Source: Mercenaria mercenaria (Eukaryota > Mollusca > Bivalvia > Venerida > Veneridae). From it: a DNA stretch of 64,000 bases. The translations under genes and the position numbers were made by a program. This document shows positions 24,601 through 37,500 of this stretch, in pieces. The stretch spans positions 70,975,501-71,039,500 of the forward strand of contig NC_069367.1 in NCBI RefSeq assembly GCF_021730395.1, given 5' to 3'. Position 1 is the first letter of the stretch. Every line of letters begins with the position of its first letter. The notes under the pieces were generated by a model. It saw nothing but the letters and a program-made list of their open reading frames with translations, did not search any database and was not told the DNA's origin.

Positions 24601-25502
24601 GAAACCTGGCTTTAGTTGTAGAATCATTTCACATGAGGAAGCCGTCCATCTAGCTTGCGGAAAGCCAATGGTTCTACCAAGGTGCTCTTCCGTGCCAGAA
24701 ATGATGCTCACACTTGGGGTCTTCCTCAACAAGAAAAGCTTAAAGATCGCCATATGATCTGTAATTGTGTCTATCTGATTTTAAACTCGACAATAACAAA
24801 AACGCACATCAAGTAGACAGGCAAACATTATTTATGATAAAAAAGTCATAGCATTTACTTTCAAAAGTCAATTCGGAAACCTGCCGACTTCATTGGAATA
24901 TGGGCAATACAGGAATAATGTTTTTACGTCACGTCAACCACTACAACACTTGAAAACAACTACACACACCTAAATGATGTGATAATGTTTTAACAGGTAC
25001 GAATAACATAAAATGTTGGAAAATAAAGCAAAGTCCCAAGTCCTTTGATAAGAGGATATTTTATGCTAGGTATATTAATGTTGTCCGAAATAATTAGCAA
25101 CGTGTAGATACAACAGTAAAACAAACTACGATGAAAATAAAGCGCCGTTGACATTGAAAATGGTAATACAAGCTCTTGGCAGTGCATGCCAGAAAGTACT
25201 GTGATACAAGAGACAAATAAAATAAACATGGACGACAAAGTGATAAACCCTGCCGTTCAAACGAATGGTCAGTGACACAGATGCACAGGCAGGTGGAGTG
25301 GAATGATTAATTTAGAATTTTTACGAAAGGCGTCCTTTGTAGTAATATATTCTAACCCATGGTACGAAATATGAAACGACGGTGTACAGCCATCCGATGG
25401 ACATTTTGTGTCGTTGTATTTTCCTGTCCGCTGATCGAACTGGAAATAAGTGTTGTTTGGGTTCTTGAATCGTTTTAGTCGAAGAAATAATTGATATCTA
25501 CT
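11021..25502 (-). CDS. Secreted multi-domain protein: MNNL-like + DSL-like + about 30 EGF repeats + ZP domain (leader exon not found)
   Basis: I assembled eight exons, in transcript order: 25502-25357, 24407-24278, 22400-22237, 17504-17398, 16519-12860, 12626-12436, 12153-11759 and 11222-11021. All junctions have GT/AG, and the phases agree throughout (0-2, 2-0, 0-2, 2-1, 1-1, 1-0, 0-2, 2-stop). The coding bases total 4995, exactly 1665 codons including the stop. The first exon opens in phase 0 on a 'ttctttttcag' acceptor, so a leader exon with a signal peptide must lie upstream. Family knowledge: DSL and EGF modules bind Notch-type partners, and ZP modules polymerise into extracellular filaments. 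The likely role is therefore an extracellular matrix or cell-surface protein. No transmembrane segment follows the ZP domain, so secretion is inferred. The stop TAG lies at 11021-11023. A fragmentary 'Notch-like' or 'fibropellin-like' annotation is the likeliest alternative. The gene reality is strong; its 5' end is open. Confidence 0.88.
12860..16519 (-). repeat. Giant EGF-repeat exon: 114-bp coding tandem array
   Basis: One 3660-bp exon encodes about 30 EGF repeats. Roughly 27 of them are 38-aa (114-bp) near-identical units with the pattern IN/DYCSNDTCHNNGTC, V(D/E)EPANY, C-N-C, LTGYTGRHCE. The first two and last two units are diverged, as expected for the edges of an expanding array. Almost every unit has C-x4-(S/T)-C between cysteines 2 and 3, the O-fucose consensus of Notch-type EGFs. 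The VDEP units also fit the Asp-hydroxylation pattern C-x-D-x4-Y-x-C-x-C, and the VEEP units do not. Each unit carries two or three N-glycosylation sequons (NDT, NGT, often NYT). Five single-base indels at about 15430-15550 shift the frame locally but sum to -3, so the exon is in frame overall. Confidence 0.9.
16578..16800. repeat. Short intronic tandem repeat, unit about 75-85 bp
   Basis: Three degenerate copies begin 'ctagtatgtttc' at 16578, 16652 and 16736, and share 'ctgaatactag' and 'tagtaagtt' blocks. They lie in the intron upstream of the EGF exon. Further upstream in the same intron, about 45 bp containing 'ggcaattacaaaatcgtg' occurs twice (about 17156 and 17325). Confidence 0.6.
17398..25502 (-). 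CDS. MNNL-like and DSL-like N-terminal exons of the EGF/ZP gene
   Basis: Four exons: 25502-25357 (146 bp; RYQLFLRLKRFK, resembling the 'F.V.LK' strand of Notch-ligand N-domains), 24407-24278 (130 bp), 22400-22237 (164 bp; IQLDIYHNN..WYLHISLETVDVV) and 17504-17398 (107 bp; VEIEVMVWCSNGYYGETC). The last has C-x8-C-x3-C with Tyr-Tyr-Gly, the spacing of the first three cysteines of a DSL domain. A cysteine-rich stretch at the start of the EGF exon could complete that module. Alternative donors exist at the end of the 25357 exon (low edge 25357 or 25366), both in the same phase. The MNNL assignment is by pattern only and is less certain than the DSL spacing. Confidence 0.7.
18690..20590 (-). mobile_element. 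Broken LINE (jockey/CR1-like group) with PHD-type zinc finger
   Basis: Reading on the minus strand, an ORF at about 20582-20300 holds a PHD-like pattern (C-x2-C .. C-x2-C-x4-H-x2-C, with CEDCNTWFHAEC). Reverse transcriptase pieces follow: VTENGVRKILENVNPYKAVG at about 20020, DFSKAFDVVHH at about 19580, LFADDC at about 19240, and the thumb end with VRPTLEYCSSAWDP near 18840. The endonuclease region expected between the finger and the RT is missing, so an internal deletion is likely, and several frame breaks separate the RT pieces. It lies in an intron of the EGF/ZP gene, in the same orientation. Confidence 0.8.
20950..21075 (+). repeat. Dispersed repeat, copy 1
   Basis: The sequence 'aaaggcaacaaagggaggcag', 'gggagatat.tttcaggaaaaaaagaa' and 'cggcacagtga', ending 'agtatttcac', matches about 33895-34025 in order and direction. 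The nature of the repeat is unknown. Confidence 0.55.
21400..22060. repeat. Dispersed tandem repeat with a poly-G run
   Basis: Degenerate copies repeat 'aacaccaaattcacaaaagtgatcattgccaagc', 'ttgtgtata..gtcggcatgtt' and 'ggagttatgaccctta'. A G-rich run occupies 21451-21488. The array is intronic and noncoding. Confidence 0.6.
22538..22801 (+). mobile_element. tRNA-derived SINE (family 2), copy 1
   Basis: The tRNA-like head has A box 'taggccaagtgg' and B box GGTTCGAGCCT. The body contains 'ctggcttacggaaggtcggtggttct', 'ggggacttcctcc' and 'gtcgacatatgacctataattg', and the end reads 'gacattaaacacaac'. The same order of blocks is found at 24533-24808. The body reminds me of metazoan MetaSINE-type elements, but I could not check this. 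Confidence 0.75.
23420..23920. repeat. Dispersed bivalve-type repeat with poly-G/(GT)n run
   Basis: It begins 'atgtccctccttggataagtgggg' and 'gtccgtctgtcgg', then repeats 'atttgacc..gaaccttg', 'ggtcaaggtcacagg' and 'gatgacccaattatttggggtc'. A (GT)n/G run lies at about 23863-23905. It has no coding potential. Confidence 0.6.
24533..24808 (+). mobile_element. tRNA-derived SINE (family 2), copy 2
   Basis: This has the same block order as the copy at 22538 (cacatgaggaag.c..ccatctagcttgcggaaagcc, ggggtcttcctc, gatcgccatatgatctgtaattgtg) and more substitutions. The A and B boxes are degraded (B box GGATCGAAACC). The two copies lie in consecutive introns of the EGF/ZP gene. Confidence 0.7.
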
Positions 25503-25591
25503 CTGAAAAAGAATTTTTCGTCCCTTGATATAGACTTAAGTTCAAAACTATGGTTCAAAAGATACATACTTTCTAATATAATGAAATTATT

Positions 25592-25597
25592 TTTATT
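25592..25597 (-). terminator. AATAAA overlapping the stop codon of the upstream gene
   Basis: The stop TAA (25593-25595) lies inside an AATAAA hexamer on the minus strand. If used, it would end the transcript before the next exon, whose acceptor is 90 bases downstream. It could be coincidental in AT-rich DNA. Confidence 0.35.
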
Positions 25598-28500
25598 GAA
25601 AATGGATGTCTACATATTCTTCATGTATTTGAATGTTTCGGCATTGATATAATTCAAAGATATCCAAGCTTTTTAAAAATGAAATCTTAGAATATTTGGG
25701 TAGTCTTATTTCGTTATCAAAGGACATATCTATTGTAACTATGTCGTATTTTACCCGATTACGAAAGTTACTCATGTCATCCCGTTGAACAGGGTCAATG
25801 AAATACTGGCGTTCTTCGTACGGCGATAGGAACATCAGTGCTTGCATGACCTTGAAGTCTGACATTTGGGTGTAACGGCTGGCCAATGATATATTAGAAT
25901 GTTGATGCACATTACAATGACTTTTAAACACAACCCGAAGTAATGGACTGTAATTAAATAATATCAATATTAATGTTGCTAAAATTCGTACCTCTAGATC
26001 TATAACCAAAGTTTTGCTTGTAACAATTTAACTTGTAAGCGTCATTTGCAAGAACTAAAATACAATGAAACTATAAATTGTCTATTTTATTCATTTGCCT
26101 ATAAAGATTTGTTGCTCTTATATCATTTTTTCCCAAAATAAACTCTTTTAAGACAAAAAGCATGTTCAATCATGAATAAGAATGAACAGGCAATAAAATA
26201 TAGTATTCAGACGTCATCGTCAGAAAAAATAATCTATAATGAAAAAAAAACAACAACAACATCGAAACACATAAAGCAGAATATGAAGTCACGATGCTGT
26301 CATTCAAGAACATACCTTTGATACCGAACATCTAATATATGCAGGTCTATGCTAATAGCTATTGTAGAACACACTTTGTCAGCTACAAATTTTGCAAGTA
26401 GTGCTTCCAAAATCTCTCGAGTATATTTATATGGTTTGCTGGTGATGAAATTAATTTTCGAAGTCTCTGTGAATAAAAGACGTCAGGTGAATTAACACAT
26501 GCCGGATGTATTACTCTCGATTCTCCAAGCATATCTGAAAACACCAAAATTCAAAAGCTATGCGTCACCAAGTTTTCATCAACACTGATCGTTTCTGGTC
26601 TGAGGAATGGCTATTTCCAAGTCTTTATTCTATTAGTCCGAAAAGGTTTTTAAACTTCTGCAACTTAACTTTTCCTTTAAACCACGTCAAAGTGTTTAAA
26701 ACAACACTGCGACGTGCAATGGGAAGGAAATGCAAGCATCAAGGCATGTAAATATGGAATCTATACAGAATGTTCGTTCTCCCGTTTTCAAGGTCACAAT
26801 CTTGGCTGGTTGAATTTGTTAAATATATCCTAACTGCAACAGTAACTCGGTCACCAGTTTTGTCGAGATTGTAAAGAGTCCATATTTAACATTCTAAGTA
26901 AAATTCGGCAGAAATATAATATTGCTTTTTGCGATCCAACTACATTATGTTATAACTGATCACAAACGTAATGCTAGATTTTTGTTATGAAAGACAGTCT
27001 ATACACTTCGAAAGATACATTTTTTGTAAGAGTGGGAGCGCGTTTGTCATTTGTATCACAAGTTTGATTTCTGTGAAAACTGGTCAGTTTATTATGTCAT
27101 GCGGGCTCTACGGGTATATCATTAATATTACTTGATCTTAATATACACAGAAAAACGCAAAACGACGGACATATAAGTTTAATGTTTTAAATTAACGGTA
27201 AAATGTTTAATACATTGAGGGAGTTAAACAAACCTTTATCTTTGCAATCAAACTCTGGGACAAATGCACTTCCTGTATAATGTACGGCTTCATTATCATC
27301 TGTTGTTATATGTTTAATACAATCTTGTCGAGGATCATACCAACCAGATTCACAAAATGCAATCCACTTTAAAGTAATCCTGGAATGTATCAGTTAGGTC
27401 TAGATCTATGTATAGCGTTCATGTTTCGCAAAATCATAATTGATTTCCCTTTGTCTAAACAGAATGTTTCGTTTTGGTGTGCTCATATTAAACACGGACG
27501 CAACTTGTATTTGGGCAATGGAGGATTGGTGTAACTAAAGGACAATACAAGTTGTCTACAACTATTTTTAAATGTGCAAATATAGGGTCTGGCTAAATAT
27601 TTTACCACTCGTAATAACAATATCTTACATCTTACAAGCTTTTGAAATACCTCACCTGCCCCCCCCCCCCCCCCACCCCCAAACCCTTCCCGCGAAAACT
27701 GATTCATACAATCCTGTAAGCTACAAGTCGGGCTTGTCTAAAAATTATGAAGTGCCTTATGAGACAAAAGTCATTTAAATGTTGTTTGAAGCATGTGGAA
27801 AGGAGTGAAGCCATCGTTATAAACTTGGGAAAATCCAATGAAAGCCCATTACATTTTGTAGAGAATTTCAATGTTTGACAACTATAAACACTTCCTTCTT
27901 TTGACAACTATAAACAATGGTTTGATCAATCTGAAATGTCATTTACATATTTGATTGTGTTCAAACAATAAACAATGGACTCAATTTATTACTTGTTCAA
28001 AACGTGAGTACTTTGTATGGTTTCAAACAACGGACTTGTTAAAAATATAGCTTAAATTAATGCATAAAACTAGATCATCACTGGTCTGTCACGGAGAGAC
28101 ATTTTCGCATGTTAAGCCTGATTGAAATTAAAGATGAAATAAATTAGAACTTACTTTGTTATATTATGAATCTCTGAGGGCATTACACGGCGTAAGTAGA
28201 AACTTCCAGTCGGTGGACGAGTATATACTTTGGTAAAGCTGTCGATTTCAACGCGCATGCTTCTTCCTGTCCGTATGTCTGTGCGTATTTCAGTTACGTC
28301 TATAATTATTTTCTGGTCCTGAAATATCGTTTAAATGTATTAAATATATTCAGATCACAGACAGAAATAAGTCTAAGGGTCTTTATCAAGTGTTATGCAC
28401 TTTGTTCAGATTACATCAAAATTAATAAAATATATCTACTAGAACAATATTTATCTGTATACTATAAAATAAAGAGAGATAATTTTTGACACAAGTATGA

Positions 28501-31500
28501 TATTACAATTACTAGTACTGTAAGTGAACAATAAAATTTTAGCCAAAATGTCATTATCTGTGCTAGTGTAAGTACTTTGTAAACAGTATGAAATGTTTAT
28601 ATGATCCTGAATTTTCACAAATTAACGTATTTTCTTCGAATTCGAAAAGACATAGTCGTTTAGATGACAGACATATAATCATGCAAACCCTACTTTCCGG
28701 TTCAGTAATTACGACCTGTGTTAAAGTTTGAGGGAGGTCATATTGAAACTTATAAAATGTTTATACAATTATTGAATTCTAGTGTTTTCGACTTGGGAAT
28801 TGTTTAGATTTAAAATTCAACTTTTCACAAATTGTGAAAACAATTATAGTTTTTTATTATTATTATTACTATTACTATAATTATTATTATTGTATTCAAT
28901 AATTGCGGTTTATTAGTATCAGATCAGTTATTGAATCAATTGTAACGTTATTGATATGAAGGCTATGTTATTCCATTACACAAAAAAAAGGAACCATTAA
29001 TAATGTAGATAACTATAAAGGGATCACTTTGTTAGGCTGTGTCGGTAAATTATTTACACGTATAATTAATAAAAGAATTGTATAATGTATATATTGAAGC
29101 GCAAGCTGGATTTAGAGCTAATATGAGTACTGTTGATAATATTTTTGTGTTACCTGGTTTGATATCACAAATGTTAAACCAGGGGAAACAACTCTACTGT
29201 TTGTTCGTCGATTTTAGTAAAGCTTTTGATTACGTAGTTAGAGATAATTTGTGGTATAAACTTGTCAAACTAGGTTTACGTGGTAAAATTCTAGACATCA
29301 TACAATCTATATAAAATTCTGTTAAATCAAGGTTGAAATACTTGAACAAAGTTAGTGAAGAATTTACATGTACACTAGGTGTTCGTCAAGGGGAATGCTT
29401 ATCTCCTTTTCTATTTTCAATGTATATTAATGACCTTGAGGATACGTTCATAAGTAGCGGCTTAGGTGGAATAGATGTACAAATGTTTAAGATATTTTTG
29501 TTACTTTATGCAGACGATATTGTTTCTGCTAATGAATTACAAGACAGTTTGAATTTATTAAATGCTTATCGTAATACATGGAAACTTAAAGTAAATACAT
29601 CAAAAACAAAGATTATGATTTTTAAGAGAGGCGGTAGGGTATCCGAACACCTTGCTTTTTATTATAGTAATAGTGAGATAGAAATTGTCAATGAATTTAC
29701 ATATCTTGGAATAGTATTATCTACTGGAGGGGCATTTAATGCAGCTACAAGCACTTAAGCGGGCCAGGCACAGAAAGCCATTTCTCAATTGAACTAATAT
29801 CTGTATAAGTTTACTTATATAACTGCTAAGTACAAATTAGATCTATTTGGCAAATTCTTGTCACCAATTTTAAATTATTGTAGTGAAGTTATTGGTTTTG
29901 GTGATTGTCAAAGTATTGAAAGAATACATTTACAGTTTTGCAAAAAGTTGTTAGGAGTAAAGAAAAACAACACAAAATGATTTTATATATGGAGAGTTAG
30001 GAAGAATGACCTATCAAACATTGCAATCGTATAATATATTTAAGTATTGGATAAAGTTGTTACATAATAATGATAGAAAATATGTTTATAAAGTTTATCA
30101 ACTGTTGAAAAGTGATTTTGAAACTGCACCCAATAAAGTAAATTGGTGTTCTTCTGTTAAAGTGTTACTATGTTCACTAGGTTTCTATGACGTATGGTTG
30201 CAACAAAATGTTGGTGATGTAAATTTTTTTCTAATTGTTCTAAAACAAAGACTTAAAGATAATTTTATTCAAAATTGGCATAGTCGATTAGAAGATTCAT
30301 CAAGGGCACTTTTTATAGAACGATATGTATATTAAGAGTTTCTTCACATAGATTAAAAATTGAATCTGGTCGATGGACAAGGCCAGTACGTACTCCTATA
30401 AACGATAGAAAATGTTCATCATGTAATGTTTTAGAAGATGAGTTTCATTTTATTCTTGAATGTTCATTGTATAGAGATATAAGAAAGAAGTGCATACATA
30501 AAAAGTATTGGAGACATCCTAGTATGATTAAATTGGTACAATTATTTGAATGTAAAACTGTAAGACAGATTAGAAATCTTGGAAAATATACATACTATGC
30601 TTCTGCTTTAAGAAATGAAATAGTTTATGGTACAAATAACATTTAATTATCTAGATGTGTATATTTAGTGAAGGATTTCCCATTTCTTTATAATTCTACA
30701 TTATCATCAGGTCACTTATACAAAGCTTGATATAGTGTTTTCTAGTTGTAGAATGTGAATGGTTATTTAAAAATATATTTAACACCGGAGACCGTGATCA
30801 ATCTTACAATTCGTTTCGGTAAGGTTGATATCCATCGGTTGGAGATCGTTCAAATCAACTTGATTTTGTTTTGGTATTCCATTTTGTCCATCAATCTTAC
30901 TTTTCATTTCGGTAAGATTATGGTAGTAATATAATTTAGATATATTCATGAAATGTGGTTTGGCAAATATTCTGCGTTAGAAAAGTAATGAAGTACATGT
31001 ATGTGTCAAACTATCATCATTGAGTTGTAAATAATTATGTATTTGAAATTCATTAAATATTGATAGATCTAGCTGATCAATTTGGGATAAATTTAGATTT
31101 CAAACTCAAATATAATACGGCCAGTGTTTTATACATTTCTCTATATGATGTCATTTTTTTTTTTTCGTATACAGTAAGTAAGTAAGTAAGTAAGTAAGTA
31201 ATTTATTTATTATAGTGACTTGTGTTATACTATATAAACATAAAGTACATTCAAATATACAGAAAAAAACACCCAGCCCCATGGGCTTATAAGTCAATGT
31301 TAAATACAACAATTATCTAATACCAATACAACACGAACTTAATTGAATTAACAGGATACTATATCTGAACAATTTCAATAATGGACAAGTTAAATAATTA
31401 AATAAAAATATGTAAGCTTTCTACTAGCTACTATTTACTATGGCAACTAAATATCTATAAGAAGGCAATAAAGATAATTTAAGGATGATTCTAATCCTTT

Positions 31501-34500
31501 TTGATAAAATAATTAAAGCATAGTAAACTTTTGGATTGAACCCTGTTTCTAACTTCTGATAGTACATAGATTTATTTTTTTTTTTTTGTATTTTTTCAAA
31601 ATGTGTATCATACTAAGAGATCCATACATGATATAAGGAATTCGAATATTAGATATGATGATCCTTATTCTAAACTATATTCTGCTATTTGTTATTATGA
31701 AGTTAATTAGTCTGAATTTTAAGAAAATGTTTGATCGCAAACAATTTACAGAACAATCAGTGGTATAAATGTCAGTAAATGTGGCAGCAGCAAATATATA
31801 AAGTCTATATATTATACTTCCATCTAATTTTGAAAAACAAAAGATAAAGAAAAGATGATGTATACAATATTATATCATATTGTATAAGTGTATGAGCAAT
31901 ATAAAATATGAATTATCTGATCTCAATATGTATATCTACAGAGTTGTGAAATTCAAAGAATTGTGTAATTACAAAAATATTATATATACATAGACCTTCT
32001 TCTATACAAGTAGGCTTTTACAATGTATTCTGCAGTTTTCCTAATTGTCTCGGTTAATAAATAACGCAGTTTCTCCTCTTTGCTTTTCTGCGTGTAAAAC
32101 TTGTCTGTTATCTGATTTTATGCTAGCTTGTGAAGATCAACGAATTTTCTGTTTATTACGTGCATAAATCTTCATATAAATCCAATATTTTATGACGAAA
32201 TTCGGATTTATTTAAGCTACCGTGTTACATATGATACATCCGCTAAATTACCATGGACACTTAGGCACATTAATATCGAATATTGGTGATTAGGATCATT
32301 AAATCAACACGACGCCATTTTGTTTTTAAAAACAAAAGGCGACAAACAAAAACTGCATTTAAATATTTTGTGTAAAAATACACAGTCCGCGGCTAACAGA
32401 GACATTGACAAATGCCGGTAGTTAAGTAGAAGCATAATTAAATCTTTTCGGGTCAATCCATCAGTTCGTTGAATAACCGGAAGCGTCTTTTGTTTACCAA
32501 AACACACGCTGAAGGTCAGATTAAAAAAAACAACACGAAAAATCTAAACAGCTGTGGAATATGCGTATGTCCTTGGAAAATCAAGCTGCAGAATTAAATA
32601 TCATCATGGATTCAATAGAAATAGCTAGGAAATATTGATCTAGGAGCTGTATAGCGTAACAAAATGGATGGAAGTTGGAACAAAACTGGCTGGGCTCTAG
32701 CGTCGGACTTCAATATTTTACGAATTTGACATTTCATATAGTCCGACGTTTTATCGAAAGTATGAATTTCCCGGTAGAGCTTTCCGCAAAAGTTCTTGCG
32801 GAAGGTTTTACAAGTTCACGGTAGAAGTGACTTGAAAGCGATAGCTAAATACCAACAACGGACAAAGAAACCTAATTTACACATCCATTGAACATACTGT
32901 CTTACTGAAGATATTGAAGATCAGTCAGCACTTTGAAAATGAAATTTACATCCATTCACTTTCAAAACACAACACAAACTGTCAAATCTTCTTTATTATA
33001 AAGATTAATTTTAGACGAAAAAATATTATCACGGTCGGATTTGAAAAAAAATGCGGCCCGTTACTAATATTGTCTATGTAGTATGCATATGTTTATAATC
33101 GATGGGTGTAATCAGCATTTATTGGTTGTAATTTTATTAAAAGTTACTTAAATTAGTTGTAAAGTCTTATCAAAGCAGTTTAAAAGGCTAGTCGGCATGC
33201 GTTCGGCGGTACCCATGCGTTAAATAATGGCCGCAGATTTTTTACAAGTGTCGTAGGCTAAACGTATTTGTTTTCATCTAAGCATGTATAATTGATTCTA
33301 TATATTTATTCGGTGTTGTATTGTTCGTATATTTCAATAAATTACGCTAGAAGTTTCTGTGAAATGCGTCGGGGAAGTGATTGGTGGTGCAGTTTTAGTT
33401 ACGGTAAACCAATGTTTCACGTGTTTGAGAGTTTTCCTACATTACACTTCAGTAAAATAAAGTCGTAATCTGTGCTATGCAAATGGCTGACATTCGATTA
33501 AACTTGACACAGGGACATGTTGAACGTCCAAATATTAAAAGGCTCCCTGTGCAAGTTTAATGTTATTGAACTAGCTGGGCTCGGAGTGGGAAAGTAAATG
33601 CTGGCATATTACGTAAGGTTGAGTTGATGTCTTGTGATAATTAACTAAGACAACAACCAACTAAATGTGCTGTCGCCAGTAAAATCTACCACACGATAGT
33701 GAACCAATGGAAAAAAGTAGAGGAAACACACATATATCTGTAGCTACATGAAATTATGGCAAGGCCTAGCAACCAAGCTGACAAAGGTAACATTATTTCT
33801 TTTGCAATTTTAATTATATAGCTAGCCTGTTCTATATAGGATTGTCTAGCAGTTCATGACTCATGTATGACTTCAGTATTAGTAAAATCCAGTAATTTAA
33901 AGGCAGCAAAGGGAGGTAATTAACGAATATATATTTCAAGGGAGATAATTTATCTGGAAAAAAAGAAGTTCGGCACTGTGAGTGATATCGATTTATATCT
34001 CACTGCTATTTTCCAGTATTTCACCAATAAGCATAAAATAAAAAAATATTATATATACATAGACCTTCTTCTATACAAGTAGGCTTTTACAATGTATTTT
34101 GCAGTTTTCCTAATTGTCTCGGTTAATAAATAACGCAGTTTCTCCTCTTTGCTTTTCTGCGTGTAAAAATTGTCTGTTGTCTGATTACCAAACACTTCCA
34201 GTCTTATATGATTATAGCTTGTGCATTCAATAAGAAAGTGTATTTCATTTTCAATTTGATTACTATTACAAAGAGTACAAAGTCTTTCCTCAATTTGTTC
34301 ACCAATATAGCGATCTGTTTCAACCCTTAAAGCTAAGATACCGCATCTCAACTGTGCCATCATAGAGCGTTCATTCTTTTTAAGATTTAACAATACGTAC
34401 TTTTCTGTTTCCACAGTATTTTTAAACAATCTATATGATCGTAGTTTCTGACTATTTCTCAAACTAGTGTGCCATTGTTGTGAGTGCAATGCGGCCATTC

Positions 34501-37500
34501 TTTCCTCTGCTATTTTCAAATCTATTTGTGTCTTATTAGTGAAGCATAGATTAAAATCCAATACGTTTGCGATAGTTTTCATTTCGCTAGACCAGTTGTT
34601 ATGAGAAATTTCATAATCAAATAAAAACGCTTTCTTAGGTAATCTCTCATCACTCATAGTTACAAGTTTATTCCAATAACGTACCATGTTCATCCATCTT
34701 CGAAATTTACCTGGCAACCAACCTATATCCCCTGTAATCGCTGTAACTGGTGCGAATCTGTGCACACCCAAGAAGTATCTAACGGCCCTATTTTGAACAT
34801 TTTCTAGACTTTGGTAATCTTTGTAACCCCATATACTCGGACAGTAGTCTAGCACTGGAACAACACAGTTATAGAATAACTTCTCAAAGGATTTGAACCC
34901 GATTTCTTTCGAATGGACTTTATTAATCATACCGCCTAATGCTCGCCCTCCAGCTTTACCGAGAACTTGACTGTGTATATTGTAGTCTGATTTTTCACTG
35001 AATACTACACCCAGGTATTTGTATTCACTTATAGTTTCTAAGATATTATTACCAATTTGGTGTACAAACTCTGATCTTGACCGTCTACCTTTCCGGAAAT
35101 GAACACATTTAGACTTCGTAGAATTAATTAACACTCTCCATTTTTTACACCAAATATGTAATAAATTTAATATTGCCTGTAGATCATTATCGTTATTGGC
35201 TATAAGAACAATGTCGTCTGCATAGAGAAGAATTGAGATTTTAGCATTACCAACAGATACTCCCGTGTCCAAACCATTGATGTCGGCAACAAGGTCGTTG
35301 ATGAACACAGCAAAAAGCGTAGGCGATAATGTATTTCCCTGGACGACTCCCGTTTTACAATCGAACCATTGTGTTAGTTTTTCATTTATTCTGATACATG
35401 ACTGTGTTTTTTCATACATTGATTTGATTGTATTGTATATTTTTCCATCTATGCCAGAACGTAAAAGTTTATAGAGGAGCATATCTCTGTCAACAAAATC
35501 AAAGGCCTTGCTCAGGTCGATGAAAGCTGCATGGACATTGTCATTGTTTCTAATAATTGTATTTAATGTGTACACATGATCTTCACACGATCTATCTTTC
35601 CTGAAACCATTTTGCTCTTCTGCAAGATACGCATTTTTTTCAAGGAATGTAGAAACGCGTTTATTTATTAGTGAACTATACAGTTTACTTATGCATGTTT
35701 GAAAACTTACACTGCGATAATTTAGTGGAACACTTCTGTCAGAATTGACGTCTTTAAGAATTGGGCAAATCACGGCTTTTCTCCATTCACTAGGAATAAG
35801 TCCACTATCGAAAATCAGTTGGAATAGCTGGTGCAATACAGCGATAACGGGCCGAAATTTCAAAACTGCGTAAGGTATATTATCAGTACCTGCGGACGAT
35901 TTCGATTTTGCCGACATGATCACTGACGAAACTTCCTCTATTGAAATGTTAAAATTAAGTTGCTCATTCGACGTATACAGAGGGTCAGATATGCCCTATT
36001 AAATGTTTATGGAGTTTTGTGCGGTCGTAGTGTAACTCATCGAAATCTTCACTATTTATACCGTTATATAAATTTGAAAAGTCTGTTCTCCACCGTTCTA
36101 AAACGACTTTTTCGTTATGTGTAACATTACCGTCAGCGACTTGTACTTGAATAGGTATTTTATTATCACATCTTGGGCCCAAATTATTGATTTTTCTCCA
36201 GAATTCATTGGGATTTTTAGTGGACATCGTTTCGATTTCAATAGAAAGGGACTTCCTATATGATCGTTCACATTGCCGTAACAGCTTGTCGAAATGATTT
36301 CTGGCTTCTATATATTCCGCACGTTTAGCCGTTTTCACCGACTTTGCACCGTTACATTTCAGAAATGCATTTTCTTTCTCGCCCATATTTTTCCATAACA
36401 AACTTAAGTCGTCATTCCAATATGGTTTGAACTGTTTTCTACGCTTATTTGACCGCTTTGAAGTGTTTACCGTAGGAATTGTGTTTTTCATTTCATTGAG
36501 AATTGTATGACACAGCCTCGAATGAATGGTATCTATTTCCGCCTGTGACTCCCTGGCTAGTTCAATAGAAGTTATAATTTCATAAATAGCATTTCGCGCC
36601 AATTCACTTTCCATAAAGTTTACAGGTATTTTACTCGGTTTAAATTTTGGCCTTGTTTGCGTGGACGATCGTGTATCATGTCCGCTAGTATACATTTGTG
36701 ATTTCCCACTAACGTAAATTTCGCACAGTAACACCGAATGATCTGGTAATCGTGATCTTTGACCTAATTGTCCGTGAAGACCAAATTTGTTTACTAGGTG
36801 TTGTAATGGGATTACCTTAAATGATTTGCAATTATGTAAACTGTCTTGCGGAACGCATATATAGTCCACTACCGCTTTGCCTCGCGGGGAAATACTCGTA
36901 AAATTATCGTCTGCTGGGAACCTACCATTCAGTACACAAAATCTAGAGTCATTTAAAAAGTCTATTAGTTCTCGACCATGCTGATTCACACAGTTATCAA
37001 TGGAGACACGCTCTATGATCGAGTCTGTTTCTGACAAAATATCCGACAACTTTCCTATTCTGGCATTAAAATCGGCAGCTATCATAATTGTATCACACTT
37101 ACTTTGTAAGTAAATTTGTGACAATATATGAGCAAAGAAATTTTGAGCATTCCCATATGGAATTTTCAGGGTGTAAATAGCAAGACATAATCAGTATGTC
37201 ACTTTCTGTTACGCGATGTAAAAGTTTTAAAGCAATAATGCCCTCGTATGAACAGTCAGTTACTGTAATGTCATATTCTGAAAATACCCAGTCGTTTATT
37301 AATAAACCAACACCACCGGACCTCTGTTTGCATTTATATGTATTTCCTTTCTGTTGTTTCCGAACCATTTGTAACCCGGTACACTTATTTCATTGTTACC
37401 TATTAAGTGACTTTCGCAAACCGAAAAAATGTCGGCATCAGTAGCATTAACGATTGCACAGCGTAAATCATGATTTGCAGTATTCCATCCGCAAACGTTT

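Noticed and set aside
24990-25238. A signal-peptide-like ORF (MSSMFILFVSCITVLSGMHC) as leader of the EGF/ZP gene
   Set aside because: It lies downstream of the first EGF/ZP exon on the minus strand, inside the intron between 25357 and 24407. I see no good phase-0 donor that would place it before exon 25502.
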